From: Entrophospora sp. SA101
Lineage: Eukaryota; Glomeromycota; Glomeromycetes; Entrophosporales; Entrophosporaceae
Direction of reading: 5' to 3'
NCBI GenBank assembly: GCA_958430865.1
Contig: CAUDNR010001791.1
Span: 1 to 64,000 of the forward strand
DNA length: 64,000 bases
A program made the position numbers and the translations under genes. Each line of letters begins with the position of its first letter. Position 1 is the first letter of the stretch. The notes under the pieces were generated by a model. The model searched no databases. It had not been told where the DNA came from and saw only the letters and a program-made list of their open reading frames with translations. This document shows, piece by piece, positions 62,601 to 64,000 of the stretch.

Positions 62601-62708
62601 ATTACATAAAAGTGAGTACGCATATTTTTGACTCATCAGTCGTCTTTTTCTTTCTTCAGTGAGCTTTATAGGTTTTTTGGTACTAGTCATTGTTGTATGT
62701 GAATCCAT
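57672..62708 (-). CDS. STH1: SNF2/STH1-type chromatin-remodelling ATPase with bromodomain
   Basis: A multi-exon gene (first exon 62708-62154, then 62027-61455, 61363 on, to the stop TAA at 57674-57672). Domains in order: an N-terminal region, an HSA segment (about 61,900-61,700), and the helicase core with [18 protein letters not shown] (Walker A, about 61,190), VDEGHRMKN (DEGH box, about 60,800), [14 protein letters not shown] (60,420), [18 protein letters not shown] (59,660) and [20 protein letters not shown] (motif VI, 59,460). A SnAC-like segment follows ([17 protein letters not shown]), then a charged disordered region (58,700-58,300) and a bromodomain ([20 protein letters not shown], 57,980). 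The C-terminus is [14 protein letters not shown]. This is the catalytic subunit of RSC or SWI/SNF. With a single copy visible, Snf2 and Sth1 cannot be told apart. The intron after exon one appears to begin with GC. Confidence 0.92.
59533..59609. repeat. (AAT)n microsatellite in a SNF2-gene intron
   Basis: About 25 uninterrupted aat units inside the intron that separates the DSDW and [17 protein letters not shown] coding parts. On the coding strand it reads (att)n, so it lengthens the intron's pyrimidine-poor tract. It is likely length-polymorphic. Confidence 0.95.
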
Positions 62709-62814
62709 TTTTTTTTAAAAAAAAAATTTCGTGTTTAGAAAATAAAAATTAGTTACACGAATCGACATCATTCAAAAAAAAATTTTTTTTTTAAACGTTT
62801 ATAAAATTGTTATT
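62709..62814. promoter_or_regulatory. Shared divergent promoter region
   Basis: 106 bases separate the SNF2-family start (minus) from the RBM42 start (plus). The interval has poly-A/poly-T tracts on both sides and a central ttacacgaatcgaca. Poly(dA:dT) tracts of this type typically mark nucleosome-free promoters in fungi. Confidence 0.5.
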
Positions 62815-63979
62815 ATGTCCGGAAGAAACAATTCATACAATGATCAATACACATATGATTCCAAGCTTTATGCATCAGTAACACCGGCAACGGATAATTC
62901 TCTACAGCAACCAATTCACCAATCTCACCAATATCAACATTATAATAATAATATTGATAGTAAATACACAAATTATCCAACATCAACAAATAAAACCTAT
63001 CAACAAAACAGTTATAATTATTCTTCTCCTCCATCTTTTAACAATTACTATTATCATCAACCACCTACAGGTCCAGCATCAACGTCAAAAATGTCAATTG
63101 CGCCTAAAACAACAGTAGAAGCATTACCATCAGTAACAGGTAATAGTAATTCTACTGCATTTAATATAATAAATTTTTTTTTTCTCCAAGTAAACTAAGT
63201 AATAGTGTTGGTGGAATGGGGAAAAATAATTTTAATCAAAAACATAATAGTTCAATGAAAGATGAAACCATTGATTTTGTAGATCACAATAATAACGGTA
63301 ATACTAGTGTTAATAATAATAGTGGTGGTGGTGGTGGTGGTGGTAAAAACCTGAATTCCAAAAAGAAACAAAAAACAATAGTTAGAGCAGCAGGAGGAGA
63401 AGTTTGGGAGGATTCTACATTGTTAGAATGGGATTCTAGTAAGTAATTTTTTTTACACATTTGCAAGAATATACTAAAATCACTAAAAATTACAAATTGT
63501 AAAATATAATAATATCATTCATTACTAATAACATATTCAATCTTGGATATAATTATAATAGATGATTTTAGATTATTTTGCGGAGATCTTGGTAATGAGG
63601 TAACAGATGATATGCTTTACAAAGCATTCAGTAAATATTTATCAATCCAAAAAACCAAAGTGATTCGAGACAAAAGAACGGGTAAGAGCAAAGGATACGG
63701 ATTTGTTAGTTTTAAAGATGCGGATGAATTTGTCAAAGCATGGAAAGAAATGAATGGTAGGTTTAATATATATATTATCATGGGAAAGGTTTTGCTGGTC
63801 GCTGGTAGAGATTTTTTATTTGTAAATAATGACAATAGTAATAATTGGACACTAATTTATTTAAATTACTATCAATTAACCAAGGTAAATATGTTGGAAA
63901 CAGACCAATTAAATTGAGAAAAAGTAATTGGAAAGATAGAAATTTTGATGCCAAATCAAAGAAACATCATCCTTATTAA
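62815..63979 (+). CDS. RBM42: RBM42-family RNA-binding protein
   Basis: The first exon (62815-63139) encodes a Gln/Asn/Tyr-rich disordered region (MSGRNNSYNDQYTYDSKLY). The second exon (about 63,190-63,439) has an Asn/Gly run and the signature KKQKTIVRAAGGEVWEDSTL. Exon three (63562-63756) is an RRM with RNP2 FRLFCGDLG and RNP1 KGYGFVSF. Exon four (63885-63979) adds KYVGNRPIKLRKSNWKDR and ends KKHHPY. This is the conserved RBM42 C-terminus, a nuclear RNA-binding protein tied to splicing and mRNA metabolism. The junction between exons one and two is out of phase by one base with every acceptor I tried near 63,189, and a T9 run there suggests a homopolymer sequencing error. The rest reads cleanly. 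A broken inverted copy of the 3' half lies at 45,990-46,670. Confidence 0.9.
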
Positions 63980-64000
63980 ATAATTGCAATATTGATGCAT

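Overview
The window is nuclear DNA from a very AT-rich, intron-dense fungus. Evidence: short GT-AG introns of about 60-110 bp, fungal gene families (chitin deacetylase, SDS3, a RSC/SWI-SNF ATPase, fungal-type ATP synthase OSCP), long homopolymer and trinucleotide tracts, and Tc1/mariner debris. The style fits an early-diverging fungus, most likely an arbuscular mycorrhizal Glomeromycotina species (Rhizophagus-like). That placement is inference from composition and gene style, not from a marker gene.

Layout. 1-1.8 kb: 3' half of a Tc1-like transposon, a degenerate tandem repeat and a small MITE. 2.2-5.1 kb: the ATP5/OSCP gene, a decayed aspartate aminotransferase, and a frameshifted relic resembling the C-terminus of a Fanzor (eukaryotic TnpB-like) nuclease. 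5.5-16.3 kb (minus): one giant nine-exon gene encoding about 3,200 residues of repeated ASH/MSP/HYDIN-like beta-sandwich modules, divergent from an SDS3-like histone deacetylase subunit gene (16.4-17.8 kb). 19.0-27.7 kb: a TAPT1-family ER membrane gene, a small two-TM protein gene and transaldolase copies. 28.9-30.7 kb (minus): a class I cyclic-nucleotide phosphodiesterase. 33.3-34.6 kb: a Tc1-like element with both terminal repeats and TA target duplication. 37.6-44.7 kb: a second, apparently identical copy of 17.5-24.6 kb. 46 kb: an inverted, frameshifted copy of the RBM42 3' half. 48.5-49.7 kb (minus): a class B Hsp40 (SIS1-like). 51.8-52.8 kb (minus): a chitin deacetylase cut by an assembly gap. 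56.1-56.9 kb (minus): an adrenodoxin-type ferredoxin (YAH1). 57.7-62.7 kb (minus): a SNF2/STH1 chromatin remodeller, divergent from RBM42 (62.8-64.0 kb).

The most distinctive feature is repeated and inverted blocks around the 17-46 kb interval: a 7.1 kb duplication, a 1.3 kb third copy of the small membrane-protein gene that stops at the transaldolase start codon, a back-to-back inverted transaldolase junction with microhomology, a 769 bp block present twice, and a 71 bp inverted snippet beside a 10-N gap. Part of this may be scaffolding of haplotypes or collapsed repeats. The inverted transaldolase junction lies inside gap-free sequence and may be a real rearrangement. All three transaldolase copies carry lesions, so the functional gene may be elsewhere.

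No rRNA, tRNA or CRISPR array was recognised. The intact genes are housekeeping (mitochondrial energy and Fe-S metabolism, chromatin, proteostasis, cAMP signalling, cell wall) with no evident cluster logic. I saw no clear undescribed multi-gene system. The ASH-repeat giant, the Fanzor relic and the block rearrangements are the best leads.
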